Shown here piece after piece: positions 43,600-52,926 of a DNA stretch of 64,000 bases. Each line of letters opens with the position of its first letter. Within the stretch, counting starts at the first letter, position 1. A program made the translations under genes and the position numbers. The notes under the pieces are model-generated. The model saw nothing but the letters and a program-made list of their open reading frames with translations. It searched no databases and was not told the DNA's origin. The DNA comes from Nocardia exalbida NBRC 100660 (lineage in GTDB: Bacteria > Actinomycetota > Actinomycetes > Mycobacteriales > Mycobacteriaceae). Location of the stretch: assembly GCF_000308575.1 (NCBI RefSeq), contig NZ_BAFZ01000051.1, positions 1 to 64,000 on the forward strand, written 5' to 3'.

Positions 43600-44463
43600 C
43601 TAGCTCTCCGCGAGGAATTGCGCGGCAATCGGTGCGAACTGCTCGTGGTACTGGAAGATGCCGCCGTGGCCGGAGTTGGGGTAGATGATCAGTTCCGATC
43701 CCGCGATGCGCCGATGTAAGTCTTCGGACAGCACAGAGGGCACCATGCGGTCGTGGTCGCCGTTGGCGATCAGCGTGGGTTGGGTGATCTTCGACAGATC
43801 CGACGGCGTTGACCGACCGAAAGCCTTGATCGCCGCGAGTTGGGATCGGAAGGCACTGATCTTGATGTCCTTGTCACGGTCGGTGGTGCGTTCCCCGAGG
43901 CGGCGCACGAACTCCTTACCGGCACGCTTACCCACTGCGTCACGGTTGAAGAACAGGAACTCCTTGGGGTCCGAACGGGTCACCGTGGCCCGCAACATGT
44001 CCCAGTAGGTGACGCCGGCTACCTTGTCCATGTCCTTGCCGCCACGCGGACCGGTCCCGGTCAGGACGAGCTTGCGTACCAGGTCCGGATGCTCGAGCGT
44101 CAGGTCCTGGGCGATCATGGCGCCCATCGAGAACGCGAACACATCGATCTTGTCGAACCCCAACGCTGCGATGAACGTGTAGGCATCATCGGCGGCCTCC
44201 TCGATGGTGGCGGGCACCTTGCCGGTGGACGCTCCGACCCCCTTGTTGTCGAAGGCGATCACGTGGCGGGTCTTGGCGATCGGGTCGATGATTCGCGGGT
44301 CCCAATTGTCCAAGGTCGCCGCGAGGTGCACGAAGAACACCACTGGGATGCCGCCTGTGGGGCCCAGCTGGCGGTAGGCGTAGGTGGTGCCGTCGGCGAT
44401 CACGGTGCGAGTGGGCGCGTCGGCGTAGGACGTGATGATGGGGTCGCCGCCGTTGGTACTCAT
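43600..44463 (-). CDS. Alpha/beta hydrolase
   Basis: 287 aa. The nucleophile elbow is FAFSMGAMIAQ, the acid is in NGDHDRMVPS, and the His is in PNSGHGGIFQYH. It is clearly a paralogue of the gene at 44525-45397 (same IAFDNxGVGAS, TGTGPRGG and GHGGIFQ motifs). It is the last gene of the six-gene leftward operon, 61 bases after its paralogue. The family includes esterases, haloperoxidase-like enzymes and lactonases; the actual reaction is unknown. Confidence 0.85.
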   Translation of the reverse strand: MSTNGGDPIITSYADAPTRTVIADGTTYAYRQLGPTGGIPVVFFVHLAATLDNWDPRIIDPIAKTRHVIAFDNKGVGASTGKVPATIEEAADDAYTFIAALGFDKIDVFAFSMGAMIAQDLTLEHPDLVRKLVLTGTGPRGGKDMDKVAGVTYWDMLRATVTRSDPKEFLFFNRDAVGKRAGKEFVRRLGERTTDRDKDIKISAFRSQLAAIKAFGRSTPSDLSKITQPTLIANGDHDRMVPSVLSEDLHRRIAGSELIIYPNSGHGGIFQYHEQFAPIAAQFLAES

Positions 44464-44524
44464 TAGGTCCTCGTTTCTTCGAAGCGGTTGCGGGGGAACA
44501 GATTCGACACCGCCGGGCAGTGTC

Positions 44525-45397
44525 TTAGTCTGCGAGGAACCGAAGTGCGTCGGGAACGAAGGTCAAGTGATGCTGGAATATCCCGCCGTGTCCGGAGCTG
44601 GGGTAGATCTTCAGTTCCGCGTTGGGCAGTCGGCGCGCCATGTCCGCCGATAGGCTGCTCGCCACCATGAGGTCGTCGTCCCCGTTGGCGACCAGGACCG
44701 GCACCGTGATCTGTGACAGATCGTCGGGTGCAGACTTGCCGCCGTTGACGATCGCCTCGACCTGGGCCAGCCGGGCCTGCGTCGAGATCGTCTTGTCGCG
44801 GTCGAAGGTTCGCTCCTGGAGCCGGGCGAGGTAGTCGGTCGCGGCGTGCTTGCCTTCGGTGGTGCGGGGGAAGAACAAGAACTCCCGTGGGTCCTTACGC
44901 GAGAGGAATGCCTTGGTATAGGCGATGGCGACGATGGTGCGCATCTTGGCGATACCGCCGCCACCGCGTGGTCCGGTACCGGCCAAGATCATTCGCCGGA
45001 CCAGATCCGGCGCTTTGAGCGCAATCAACTGGGCGACGCCGCCGCCGAGGGAGAATCCGACAAGGTCCACCTTCTCCAACCCGAGCGCGCGGATGAACGC
45101 GATCGCGTCGTCGGCCATCTGCTCGATCGTGCCAGGGACGGCCGATCCGGAGGCTCCGACACCGCAGTTGTCGAATGCGATCACACGGTGGTGCGCCGCG
45201 ATACCGTCGATCACCCTGGGGTCCCAGTCGTCGAGCACGGCGGTGAGGTGGTGCAGGAACACGACAGGTACGTCGGACCCGGCACCGAGTTCTCGGTACG
45301 CGAACGGCACCGAGTCGACATCGATCGTCTTGGTCGGCGTGTCTTTCCAAGTGAGCATTGTGGGCCTTTCCGCGATGGCCTGTGGTTCGGGATTCAT
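44525..45397 (-). CDS. Alpha/beta hydrolase
   Basis: 290 aa. The elbow is LVGFSLGGGVAQ, the acid is in NGDDDLMVAS, and the His is in PSSGHGGIFQHH. Two starts are possible: the ATG at 45397, which overlaps the ligase stop (ATGA), or the ATG at 45358 with AAAGG upstream (MLTWKDTP). The second gives a length closer to its paralogue. It is co-transcribed with the acyl-CoA ligase. Confidence 0.85.
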   Translation of the reverse strand: MNPEPQAIAERPTMLTWKDTPTKTIDVDSVPFAYRELGAGSDVPVVFLHHLTAVLDDWDPRVIDGIAAHHRVIAFDNCGVGASGSAVPGTIEQMADDAIAFIRALGLEKVDLVGFSLGGGVAQLIALKAPDLVRRMILAGTGPRGGGGIAKMRTIVAIAYTKAFLSRKDPREFLFFPRTTEGKHAATDYLARLQERTFDRDKTISTQARLAQVEAIVNGGKSAPDDLSQITVPVLVANGDDDLMVASSLSADMARRLPNAELKIYPSSGHGGIFQHHLTFVPDALRFLAD

Positions 45398-46848
45398 GGC
45401 GTCGAGGCGTTGGTCCGGAGTGCGGCCTTGTCGAGCTTGCCGACCGCGTTTTTGGGCAGCGTCTCCATCGAGCGAATGGTCTTCGGCCGTTTGTAACTGC
45501 TGAGATTGTCCTTGCAGTGGGCAGTGAGCACTTCGAGGTCGATTGTTGTGCCGGGACGAGGTTGGACGTAGGCGATCACGATCTCACCCCACTTCGCGTC
45601 GGGGACCCCGATGACGGCGGCTTCGAGCACGTTCGGTGCTGATGCAAGAACGTCCTCGATCTCTTTCGGGTAGATGTTCTCGCCTCCGCGGATAATCATC
45701 TCTTTGCTACGACCGACGATCGTGAGGTAGCCGTCGGCGTCGAGGCGGCCGATGTCCCCGGTGTGTAGCCAACCGTCGACAATGGTGGCGGCGGTCTCTG
45801 CGGGACGACCGAGGTAGCCGCGCATCACGTTCGGCCCGCGGACGACGATTTCCCCGTCGACTCCCTGCGGCAGCGGTTGACCATCAGTGCCGATGACACG
45901 GAGCTCCTGGCCCGGGAACGGGACTCCGACGGTCCCTGCCTTCCGCGGACCGTCGATGGGGTTGATGGTCGAGCCGCAGGTGCCCTCGGACAGCCCATAT
46001 GCCTCGATGATCGGGAATCCGTACCGGCGCTCGAACCTGGTGAGCAATTCGGCAGGCGCGGGGGCTGCTCCGCAGACGGCGAATCTGATCGATGAGGTGT
46101 CGGGACTCAGTTCCTCGGGCAGGGCCGCAAGCATGCTGTAGATCGTGGGCACTGCGGAGAAGTACGTGGGTCGCACCTGCTCGACGGTGTCGAAGAAGGT
46201 CCGTGGGTCGAATCGGTCGGCGATGGTGACGCTCGCTCCGACCAGGAGCGGGCAGAGGACACTGACGATGATTCCATTGACGTGAAACAGTGGCAGGAGC
46301 AGAAGGCACCGGTCGGTAGAGCCGAGTTGCAGTGCGCCGCGACCCATTCCGGTCATCGCATCGAGGTTGGCATGATCGAGCATGACACCCTTGGGAACCC
46401 CGGTGGTGCCCGAGGTGTAGATCAGGAGTGCGAGGGCATCGGGATCGTCGACGGGCTCGTGCTCCGCGACGAGGTCGTAGCGCAGATCGGACACGGCAAG
46501 TGACCTGAACCCGGGGACAGCGTCGGCGCCGTCTTCGGTGACCAGGATTCGGGCGCTGCAATCGTCGAGTTGTCGGGTGACCTCCGTGTGGGTCAGCGCC
46601 GGGTTGACGGGCGTAATCGTGGCGCCGATGCGCCATGCCGCGAACAGCAGGACGACGAACTCGACACGGTTGATCAGTCGCAGGGCGACGACGTCGCCGC
46701 TGGCAACGCCGCGCTCGGTGAGTTGGGCGGCGACCGATTTCACTAGGCGGTGCAGTTCAGCATTGGTCAGTGACTGCCTGGAATCGGAGACCGCTAGAGC
46801 TCCGGGCGCGGAGGTGCTGCGCTGATCGGGCAAGGTGGAGAACGTCAT
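45394..46848 (-). CDS. Class I adenylate-forming enzyme (acyl-CoA synthetase)
   Basis: 484 aa. The AMP-binding P-loop is IYTSGTTGVPKGV. Other signatures are YGLSEGT (motif A5-like), DGWLHTGDIG with the ribose-binding Asp, the hinge region VGRSKEMIIRGGENIYP, and the catalytic Lys near the end in PKNAVGKLDKAAL. It activates a carboxylic acid to its CoA thioester. It is shorter than long-chain ligases (~540 aa), pointing to a medium or cyclic acid. It lies three bases after the hydrolase upstream. Confidence 0.9.
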   Translation of the reverse strand: MTFSTLPDQRSTSAPGALAVSDSRQSLTNAELHRLVKSVAAQLTERGVASGDVVALRLINRVEFVVLLFAAWRIGATITPVNPALTHTEVTRQLDDCSARILVTEDGADAVPGFRSLAVSDLRYDLVAEHEPVDDPDALALLIYTSGTTGVPKGVMLDHANLDAMTGMGRGALQLGSTDRCLLLLPLFHVNGIIVSVLCPLLVGASVTIADRFDPRTFFDTVEQVRPTYFSAVPTIYSMLAALPEELSPDTSSIRFAVCGAAPAPAELLTRFERRYGFPIIEAYGLSEGTCGSTINPIDGPRKAGTVGVPFPGQELRVIGTDGQPLPQGVDGEIVVRGPNVMRGYLGRPAETAATIVDGWLHTGDIGRLDADGYLTIVGRSKEMIIRGGENIYPKEIEDVLASAPNVLEAAVIGVPDAKWGEIVIAYVQPRPGTTIDLEVLTAHCKDNLSSYKRPKTIRSMETLPKNAVGKLDKAALRTNASTP

Positions 46849-46851
46849 TGT

Positions 46852-47751
46852 TCAGGCCTTCAGGTGTCGGGTGAGGAATTCGGTCTGGTCGGCGACCACA
46901 GCCTCGAACGGCTCACCGAGGTAGATGTCGAAGTGGCCTGCGTCGTACCGCTTGATCTCGTTCTTGGGTGCGGTTAGGGCGTAGGCGATCGTCTCGTCGG
47001 GCGGTGTGACCGAGTCGTGGTCGCAGATGCAGAACAGAATCGGCATCTGGACATCTTTCGCCGCCTTACCCGGGCGGTGCCAGGTGATGGTTGGCGCGAC
47101 CCGGGCAGCGACCTCGTTGACGAACGTGCCGCCCTCGGGCACGAGTGCGAGGTAGCCGGGCAGCGCGTCGGGCGCGGTCATCAGCGCCTTGTCGCCCGGC
47201 GCACCGGCGAGGGTGAGCAGAACCGGAGCCTTGCCTCTGACATGGGCGACAAGGTCGGCCGCGACGGCGGGAAGCACCCGCATCGTGCCCTTCGGGCCGA
47301 GCGCGCGTGCTGATGCGAGGCCGTCGGTGAAGGGGCACTGGGCGATCGCGGCGAGCAGCTCGGGGTGGCGGGCGGCAACGATGACGGCGTGACCTCCACC
47401 GAACGAACTGCCCCACACGGCAACTCGGGTGTTGTCGACGTCGGGTCGAGTCTTGACGTGGGCGATGGCGGCGTCCCAGTCTGCGAGCTGGCGTTTGATC
47501 GACAACAGCTGGCGAGGTCGGCCGGTGGAGTCCCCGAAATGCCGGTAGGTGAATGCCAGTGCGGCAATGCCTGCCTGAGCGAATCGTTCGGCAAACGCGT
47601 CGAGGCGCATTTCCCGGGTAGCGCCGAGACCGTGGCCGAGAATGACGACGGGCGGGTTCTGGACACCGTCAGGCAGAAACAGCCAGGCCGCGCAGGTGTC
47701 GCCGCCCGACCCGAAGGTGATGTCGTGGCGGGTGACGGTATGGGATGTCAT
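46852..47751 (-). CDS. Alpha/beta hydrolase (dienelactone-hydrolase/S9-like)
   Basis: 299 aa. The elbow is AVWGSSFGGGHAV, the acid is in CDHDSVTPP, and the His is in DAGHFDIYLGEP. The N-terminal strand pair GDTCAAWLFLPDG and VVILGHGLGATREMRLD match the large actinobacterial group of acetylxylan-esterase/DLH-like hydrolases. The ATG at 47751 overlaps the upstream stop by one base (TGATG); a GTG at 47754 is less likely. Central gene of the leftward operon. Confidence 0.85.
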   Translation of the reverse strand: MTSHTVTRHDITFGSGGDTCAAWLFLPDGVQNPPVVILGHGLGATREMRLDAFAERFAQAGIAALAFTYRHFGDSTGRPRQLLSIKRQLADWDAAIAHVKTRPDVDNTRVAVWGSSFGGGHAVIVAARHPELLAAIAQCPFTDGLASARALGPKGTMRVLPAVAADLVAHVRGKAPVLLTLAGAPGDKALMTAPDALPGYLALVPEGGTFVNEVAARVAPTITWHRPGKAAKDVQMPILFCICDHDSVTPPDETIAYALTAPKNEIKRYDAGHFDIYLGEPFEAVVADQTEFLTRHLKA

Positions 47752-48734
47752 CACTGCTCCCGCGTGGTGGTTGCGGTGGGTGCGCCGGCACCACGGGTGT
47801 TGCCGTGTTCGAGCACCTGCTCGAAGACGCCGGGCTGGTACAGCGGGAGTTCGCCGCTGGCGTCGGTGTTGGCCATGTAGTCGAGCATCAGTTCCTGGCC
47901 GATCTTCGACAGCGCGGTCGCGAGGAATTCCGCACGTTCGATGTGCAGCCCGTCTTCGAGATTCGACGAACCGCCGAAATAGACAGCGCGTTTGATCGCC
48001 GCGCGTGACGACTTGGGCCGTGCCCCGAAATATTCGGCTAGCTCGAACGCTCGATCGAGCAGTTCCTCAGGGGCGGTGACATCGTCAACGGCGCCGATCT
48101 CCAACGCCTCTGTGGGGGTGAAGGGTTTGCCGGACAGGATCGCCGTGAGGGCCCGGTGATTGCCGACCAGCCGGGGCAGGCGCTGGCTGCCACCGCCCCC
48201 GGGCATGATGCCGAGCAGGATCTCCGGCTGCCCGATGAAGTAGTCGCCGTCCGCCATGACGCGTAGGTCGTTGGCCCAGCAGAACTCTGCGCCGAGCCCC
48301 AGCGCGGAACCATTGAGTGCGGCGATGAAGATGACCCCGCTCCGGTTCATCTTCAAGAATGTCTGATGAACTCGTTCGAGCTGAACAGCCGGCCAGAGCG
48401 GACTCTTGCCGAGCACTGCCTGCATCCCGCCGACGTTGTTCACTCCCCTGGCCGCGCGTGCCAATGTCGCGGCGCCACGGACCCCGACGGGTGGCACTGC
48501 GGCGCCGCCCTCCTGTAGCCACCGGACTTCGGCGTGACTGACGAAGCGGCCGGGATGGGTGCCGGTGAAAACGACCGCGTTGATGTCGGGGTCCGCGTCG
48601 GCCCGGTCGACGAGTTTGTCGAGATGATCAGCGATGTCATTGCCGAACAGCCCGAGTGGTCCACCATCGACATGGACCAACAGCGCTGAACCACGGTGCT
48701 CGATGTCGAGGCGTCCTCGTACTTCTTCAGTCAT
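47751..48734 (-). CDS. Enoyl-CoA hydratase/isomerase family protein
   Basis: 327 aa. The crotonase core is visible: FIAALNGSALGLGAEFCWANDLR (first oxyanion element) and GQPEILLGIMPGGGGSQRLPRLVG, with a catalytic-type Glu in QPEILLG. The usual second Glu position is Gly-rich, so isomerase, hydrolase or hydratase activity cannot be told apart. The C-terminal ~40 residues are an extra tail (LPLYQPGVFEQVLEHG). The ATG at 48734 overlaps the SDR stop (ATGA). Confidence 0.86.
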   Translation of the reverse strand: MTEEVRGRLDIEHRGSALLVHVDGGPLGLFGNDIADHLDKLVDRADADPDINAVVFTGTHPGRFVSHAEVRWLQEGGAAVPPVGVRGAATLARAARGVNNVGGMQAVLGKSPLWPAVQLERVHQTFLKMNRSGVIFIAALNGSALGLGAEFCWANDLRVMADGDYFIGQPEILLGIMPGGGGSQRLPRLVGNHRALTAILSGKPFTPTEALEIGAVDDVTAPEELLDRAFELAEYFGARPKSSRAAIKRAVYFGGSSNLEDGLHIERAEFLATALSKIGQELMLDYMANTDASGELPLYQPGVFEQVLEHGNTRGAGAPTATTTREQ

Positions 48735-49480
48735 CGCACCGTCCCTACTTCCTTGTCGCGCCGGTCCACTACTGGGCCGGCGAGCTGGGGGTAGACGACC
48801 TCGAGCGGGGCGCTGAGGCCTTGCTTGAGCTGCCGGGAACCTTCGTCGGCCAGCACCTCGTACTCGCCGGCTTCGGTGGCGTCGAAGACTTGGTTCACCA
48901 GATCCGCGGGGTCGAGTTTGGGGCCGGTGGCGTGCGCGGCCATGGGGGTATCGACATAGCCGACGTGGACTCCGACGACCTGGACCTCGGCCGGTTGCAA
49001 CTCCAAGCGCAGGGAATTGGTCGACGACCACAGGCCCGCCTTGGTGGCGGAGTAGATCCCGGCGACTGCCCACCACGACAGCGCAGAGTGAATGTTGATG
49101 ATCGCCGCATTCCCGCTGTGGGCGGAGAGAATCGGCGCGAATCCGCGAGCGAGGAACAGCGGGCCGAGGAAGTTGGTCTCGACGTTGCTTCGGATCTCCT
49201 CGTCGGTGTGGGTGAGGATGCCCGGCGTGGATACGGATGCGCCCGCGTTGTTGATCAGGATGGTCACATCTGGTGCTACCTGGACCGCCGCCTCGATGGA
49301 TTGCTGGTCGGTGATGTCCAGGGCCAACGGGACGATGCGATCGTCGTCCCAGTCGCGTGGAGTTCGGGCTGTGGCGTACACCTTCGCAGCACCGCGAGCA
49401 AGGGATTCGCGGACGAAGTGGGTACCGATGCCGCCGTTCGCACCGGTGACGAGGACGACGGCGCCTTTGAGTGACGTCAT
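48731..49480 (-). CDS. SDR family oxidoreductase
   Basis: 249 aa. The cofactor motif is TGANGGIG, with INNAGASVST, the catalytic YSATKAGLW and the family pattern VGVHVGYVDTPMA. The ATG at 49480 (MTSLKGAVV) is preferred to the open frame up to 49579. It is the first gene of the six-gene leftward operon, and its promoter region shares the palindromic operator at 49625-49643 with the divergent oxidoreductase gene. Confidence 0.87.
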   Translation of the reverse strand: MTSLKGAVVLVTGANGGIGTHFVRESLARGAAKVYATARTPRDWDDDRIVPLALDITDQQSIEAAVQVAPDVTILINNAGASVSTPGILTHTDEEIRSNVETNFLGPLFLARGFAPILSAHSGNAAIINIHSALSWWAVAGIYSATKAGLWSSTNSLRLELQPAEVQVVGVHVGYVDTPMAAHATGPKLDPADLVNQVFDATEAGEYEVLADEGSRQLKQGLSAPLEVVYPQLAGPVVDRRDKEVGTVR

Positions 49481-49624
49481 GGTTGTGCGCGCTCCATCTA
49501 TCGAGTCGTGAAGTGCATCGGTCGCGAACATGCGACCGGATGGCCGAGCACATGCGATCGACTTCGCACTGTGGACCACCTTCCGCGTCCTGTGTCCGGG
49601 CGCCTACGGATGGCTTGCCACTCG

Positions 49625-49643
49625 ACGATAACGAAGTTATCGT
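49625..49643. promoter_or_regulatory. Perfect 19-bp palindromic operator in the divergent promoter
   Basis: ACGATAACGAAGTTATCGT has perfect 8-base arms around GAA and lies between the starts of the leftward catabolic operon and the rightward GMC oxidoreductase. A near-identical site is at 52927-52945. The TetR gene between them (51361-52059) is the obvious ligand-responsive repressor. Confidence 0.75.
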
Positions 49644-49674
49644 AAGCACGCAAGCATTCCCGCAGGAGGAGTCC

Positions 49675-51354
49675 ATGGATACGTCGGCACCGGCCGAGAC
49701 CGATACCGAGCGCCGAGGGCGCGAGTTCGATTTCGACTGGGTGGTGGTCGGCTCCGGTTTCGGCGGCAGCGTGGCAGCGCTACGCCTGGCCGAGAAGGGA
49801 TACCGTGTCGCGGTCATCGAGCGCGGCCGTCGGTACGCTGACGCCGATCTCCCGACGTCAGCCTCCGACTGGCGGCGGTTCCTGTGGGCACCGGCCATCG
49901 GATTGCGCGGGATCATGCGCAACATCCTTCTGCCACATGTGTTCAGCTCGAGTCAGACCGGCGTGGGCGGCGGCAGCCTGGTGTACGGGGGTGTGCTGTT
50001 TCGTGCTCAGCCCGGGTTCTTCGCAGACCCACAATGGCGGGACCTCGGAGACTGGGATCGCACCCTCGCACCCCACTACGCGACCGCCGAGCGCATGCTC
50101 GGCGTGCAGCAGACCCCCTGGGAGTCGGTGGCGATGGACCTGACCCGTGCGGTAGCAGCGCGCTTCGCGAGCCCGGACAACTTCGCCCCCGCTCCCGTCG
50201 GGGTGTTTTTCGGCGAGCCCGGCAAGACTGTGCCCGACCCGTACTTCGGCGGCGAAGGGCCCGCACGCACCGGGTGCACGCGATGCGGCGAGTGCATGAT
50301 CGGGTGTCGCGTCGGTGCCGCCAATCGACTGACGAAGAACTACTTGTGGTTCGCGGAAAAGCGCGGCGCGCAGATCATCGCCGAGCGAGAAGTCGTCGAC
50401 GTCGCCCCGCTCGGGCCTGCCAGCAGTAGCGACGGTCGCGACGGGTACCGCATCACGACCCGTCGACCAGGAGTCGGGCCGCGTCGCAATCACCGCACAC
50501 TCACCGCCCGCGGCATCGTTTTCGCGGCAGGGACAGTCGGGACCAACGAGCTGCTCGCGGACTGTAAACACCGCGGTTCGCTACCACGGATCAGCGACCG
50601 ACTCGGCGAGTTGGTGCGCACCAACAGCGAAGCGGTCCTGACTGTTCTGCTACCCGAGGACATGCAGACCTGGCGCGATGTCACTGCCAGCAGTCGGGTC
50701 CTCATCGACGGGGACACCCAGATCGAGTTGCTCACCTACGGGCGCAATGGCGACTTCATGCGACTGCTCTTCACCGTGCTGAGCGGGCACGGCGACGGCC
50801 GCCGCCGGGTCATCGAGTGGGCCGGCGAAGTGCTGAGCCACCCGAGACGATTCGCGGCGACACTGCGTCGCGGGTGGAGCCGACGCACGCTCATGATGCT
50901 CGTCATGCAGGCACGCGACAATGCGATCGCGTTCACCCCGGTCAGACGCCGCTTCGGTCGCGGCTACCGGCTCACCACGCGGATCGATGCGAAGCGGCCC
51001 GCGCCAACTCATCTCGCTATCGGTCACCAGGTGGCGGCCTGGCTCGCCGAACGGACCGGCGGCATCGCGCAAGCCAGTGTTTTCGAAGTTCTCGGCAACC
51101 GCCCTATGACTGCCCACGTGGTCGGTGGAGCCGTTATCGGGTCAACGGCCGAAACCGGCGTCGTCGACCCGCACATGACGGTATTCGGCTACCGGAACAT
51201 GATCGTGTGCGATGCCGCCGCATTCCCCGCCAATCCCGGCGTGAACCCGGCGCTGACGATCACAGCCCTGGCCGAGCATGCCATGCGACATGTATCGCAT
51301 GCGCCGACCGCGAACCAGCCACATTCTGATCAACCCTCGCGAATGGGACAATGA
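49675..51354 (+). CDS. GMC-type FAD oxidoreductase (cholesterol-oxidase/ChoD-like)
   Basis: 559 aa. The FAD-binding motif is VVVGSGFGGSVAALRLAEKG, followed by TGVGGGSLVYGGVLF. The C-terminal GMC signature includes HVVGGAVIGSTAETGVVDPH and NPGVNPALTITALAE. A Cys-rich loop, CTRCGECMIGC (CxxCxxCxxxC), lies before GAANRLTKNYL, as in the mycobacterial ChoD group. AGGAGG precedes the ATG at 49675. It oxidises a secondary alcohol, possibly a sterol or terpenoid, to a ketone; the substrate is inferred. The TetR regulator follows six bases later. Confidence 0.87.
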   Translation: MDTSAPAETDTERRGREFDFDWVVVGSGFGGSVAALRLAEKGYRVAVIERGRRYADADLPTSASDWRRFLWAPAIGLRGIMRNILLPHVFSSSQTGVGGGSLVYGGVLFRAQPGFFADPQWRDLGDWDRTLAPHYATAERMLGVQQTPWESVAMDLTRAVAARFASPDNFAPAPVGVFFGEPGKTVPDPYFGGEGPARTGCTRCGECMIGCRVGAANRLTKNYLWFAEKRGAQIIAEREVVDVAPLGPASSSDGRDGYRITTRRPGVGPRRNHRTLTARGIVFAAGTVGTNELLADCKHRGSLPRISDRLGELVRTNSEAVLTVLLPEDMQTWRDVTASSRVLIDGDTQIELLTYGRNGDFMRLLFTVLSGHGDGRRRVIEWAGEVLSHPRRFAATLRRGWSRRTLMMLVMQARDNAIAFTPVRRRFGRGYRLTTRIDAKRPAPTHLAIGHQVAAWLAERTGGIAQASVFEVLGNRPMTAHVVGGAVIGSTAETGVVDPHMTVFGYRNMIVCDAAAFPANPGVNPALTITALAEHAMRHVSHAPTANQPHSDQPSRMGQ

Positions 51355-51360
51355 CCGACT

Positions 51361-52059
51361 ATGGCCGAAGCACCGCACCCGAAGGGCTCCCCGTCGAACG
51401 GCATCGCCGAACGCTTGATCGATGCCGCGATCAGGCTCCTTGCGACCGAAGGTCCGTCGGCGATCAAAGCACGCACAGTGGCCACTGAGGCCGGCATGTC
51501 GAGCATGGTCGTCTACAACTACTTCGGCGGGGTACCCGAGTTGGTGAAAGCCGTCACCGACCACGGGTTCGACCAGCTCGGTACCGCCTTCGCCGAACTG
51601 CCCAGCACCGACGACCCCGTCGCCGACCTCTTCGCGATGGCGCTCATCACTGTCACCTACGCCCGCGCCAACCCACACCTCTACGACGCGATGTTCGGTC
51701 TGTCCACTCGATCGACCTACCGCCCCGCCTCCGACAAAGACGTACGCCTGGCAGGCCACTCTCCAGCCTTTCGATCGGCATACGCCCACATCACCGACGC
51801 CTGCACCCGGCTGATCGGTTCAGAGCGCGTCGCAGCGACCGATCCCAAGGCCGTAGCGGGCGCACTGTGGAGCTACGTCCACGGCTACATCATGTTGGAG
51901 CTGGCCAATCATTTCGACGAGTTCGATGACCCGGTCGGCCAGATTCTCGTGCCGATGGGCGTCACCTTCTGCGTCGGCCTCGGCGACGAGCCCGAGGCCG
52001 CGACAGCCTCTCACCAGATCGCGCTCACCCGGTCACGGACTACCTCGCCAGGCTCCTGA
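51361..52059 (+). CDS. TetR/AcrR family transcriptional regulator of the catabolic unit
   Basis: 232 aa. The HTH reads IAERLIDAAIRLLATEGPSA, then KARTVATEAGMSSMVVYNYFGG and PELVKAVTDHGF. The C-terminal domain resembles TetR_C of the WHG type (ALWSYVHGYIMLELANHF). It is translated just after the GMC gene and convergent with the SDR at 52072. Two matching palindromes flank its operon; both are inferred targets. Confidence 0.87.
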   Translation: MAEAPHPKGSPSNGIAERLIDAAIRLLATEGPSAIKARTVATEAGMSSMVVYNYFGGVPELVKAVTDHGFDQLGTAFAELPSTDDPVADLFAMALITVTYARANPHLYDAMFGLSTRSTYRPASDKDVRLAGHSPAFRSAYAHITDACTRLIGSERVAATDPKAVAGALWSYVHGYIMLELANHFDEFDDPVGQILVPMGVTFCVGLGDEPEAATASHQIALTRSRTTSPGS

Positions 52060-52071
52060 ATCGGCCGCCGC

Positions 52072-52926
52072 TCATCTCTGCCGCCGAGGCTCGCGCGCGG
52101 CAATCTCCCGTTCGACCCGGGGCGCCCAGGTCGACGCGAAACGGCGCGCCCACAACCACCCAGCAGGTGAGGCAAGCGCGGCCTTCCCCCACCCGACCAC
52201 ACCGACCGCGCGCGGCACGTACACACGTGGACGCCGCATAGACAGGCCATCGACAATGGCGACCGCGGCCTTATCGACACTCGTCGTGACATTGCCCGGA
52301 TACGGCAGCCTGCGTCGCATCGCCGGAAACGACGGAATATCGCTGTCGATACTCCGCACAAGATCCGTTTCGATCCACGAGGGATGCACCAAACCGACCG
52401 AAATTCCGAGGTGAGCGACTTCTTGCCGATACGCGAGGGCGAGCATCTCCACACCGGCCTTGCTGGCCGAGTACGCCGACATCGACGGCAACGCCAGAAA
52501 GGACAGCGCGGATGCCACAACGCTCACGTGCCCGCCTGACCTCGCAAGATGCGGTGTTGCGAGCTTCAGCGTCCTGAACGTGCCGGTCAGATTCACGTCC
52601 AGCACTCGCGCGAACGCCGCATCCTCGGTCTGGCGTACAGTGCCGTAATCGACGATTCCCGCATTCGCGACGACCAGGTCGATCCCACCGAGGGACTCGG
52701 CGGCACCGTCGATTGCCCGCCGCAGCTCATTCCCGTCGCACACGTCAGCAGCAAACCATCGGCCATCGATGTCGTCGGCCAGGGTCGCGAGTTGGTCGGG
52801 CTCGAGGCCGAGTACCGCGACTCGCGCGCCACGCGAGGCCGCGATGCGTGCCACATGCTCGCCGATCCCTCTTGCCGCACCAGTTACCACCAGCCGCTTG
52901 TTCGTCAGATCCTGCTTCACACCCAC
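52072..52926 (-). CDS. SDR family oxidoreductase
   Basis: 284 aa. It has TGAARGIG, VANAGIVDYG, the catalytic YSASKAG and VGLVHPSWIETD, then a ~70-residue C-terminal extension (RRPRVYVPRAVGVVGWGKAA) typical of actinobacterial SDRs linked to lipid or sterol metabolism. The start codon is a GTG (52926 or 52920) touching the operator at 52927-52945. The transcript is therefore probably nearly leaderless and tightly repressible. Divergent from the quinone oxidoreductase. Confidence 0.86.
   Translation of the reverse strand: MGVKQDLTNKRLVVTGAARGIGEHVARIAASRGARVAVLGLEPDQLATLADDIDGRWFAADVCDGNELRRAIDGAAESLGGIDLVVANAGIVDYGTVRQTEDAAFARVLDVNLTGTFRTLKLATPHLARSGGHVSVVASALSFLALPSMSAYSASKAGVEMLALAYRQEVAHLGISVGLVHPSWIETDLVRSIDSDIPSFPAMRRRLPYPGNVTTSVDKAAVAIVDGLSMRRPRVYVPRAVGVVGWGKAALASPAGWLWARRFASTWAPRVEREIAAREPRRQR

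Noticed and set aside
49625..49643. lox-like recombination site
   Set aside because: The ATAACTTCG arm resembles half of loxP, but the spacer and second arm differ. Position in two divergent promoters beside a TetR gene fits an operator much better.
48735..49925. N-terminal part of the 724-codon minus ORF ending at 47751
   Set aside because: Only 47751-48734 is the crotonase; the upstream part is the out-of-frame shadow of the SDR and divergent promoter.
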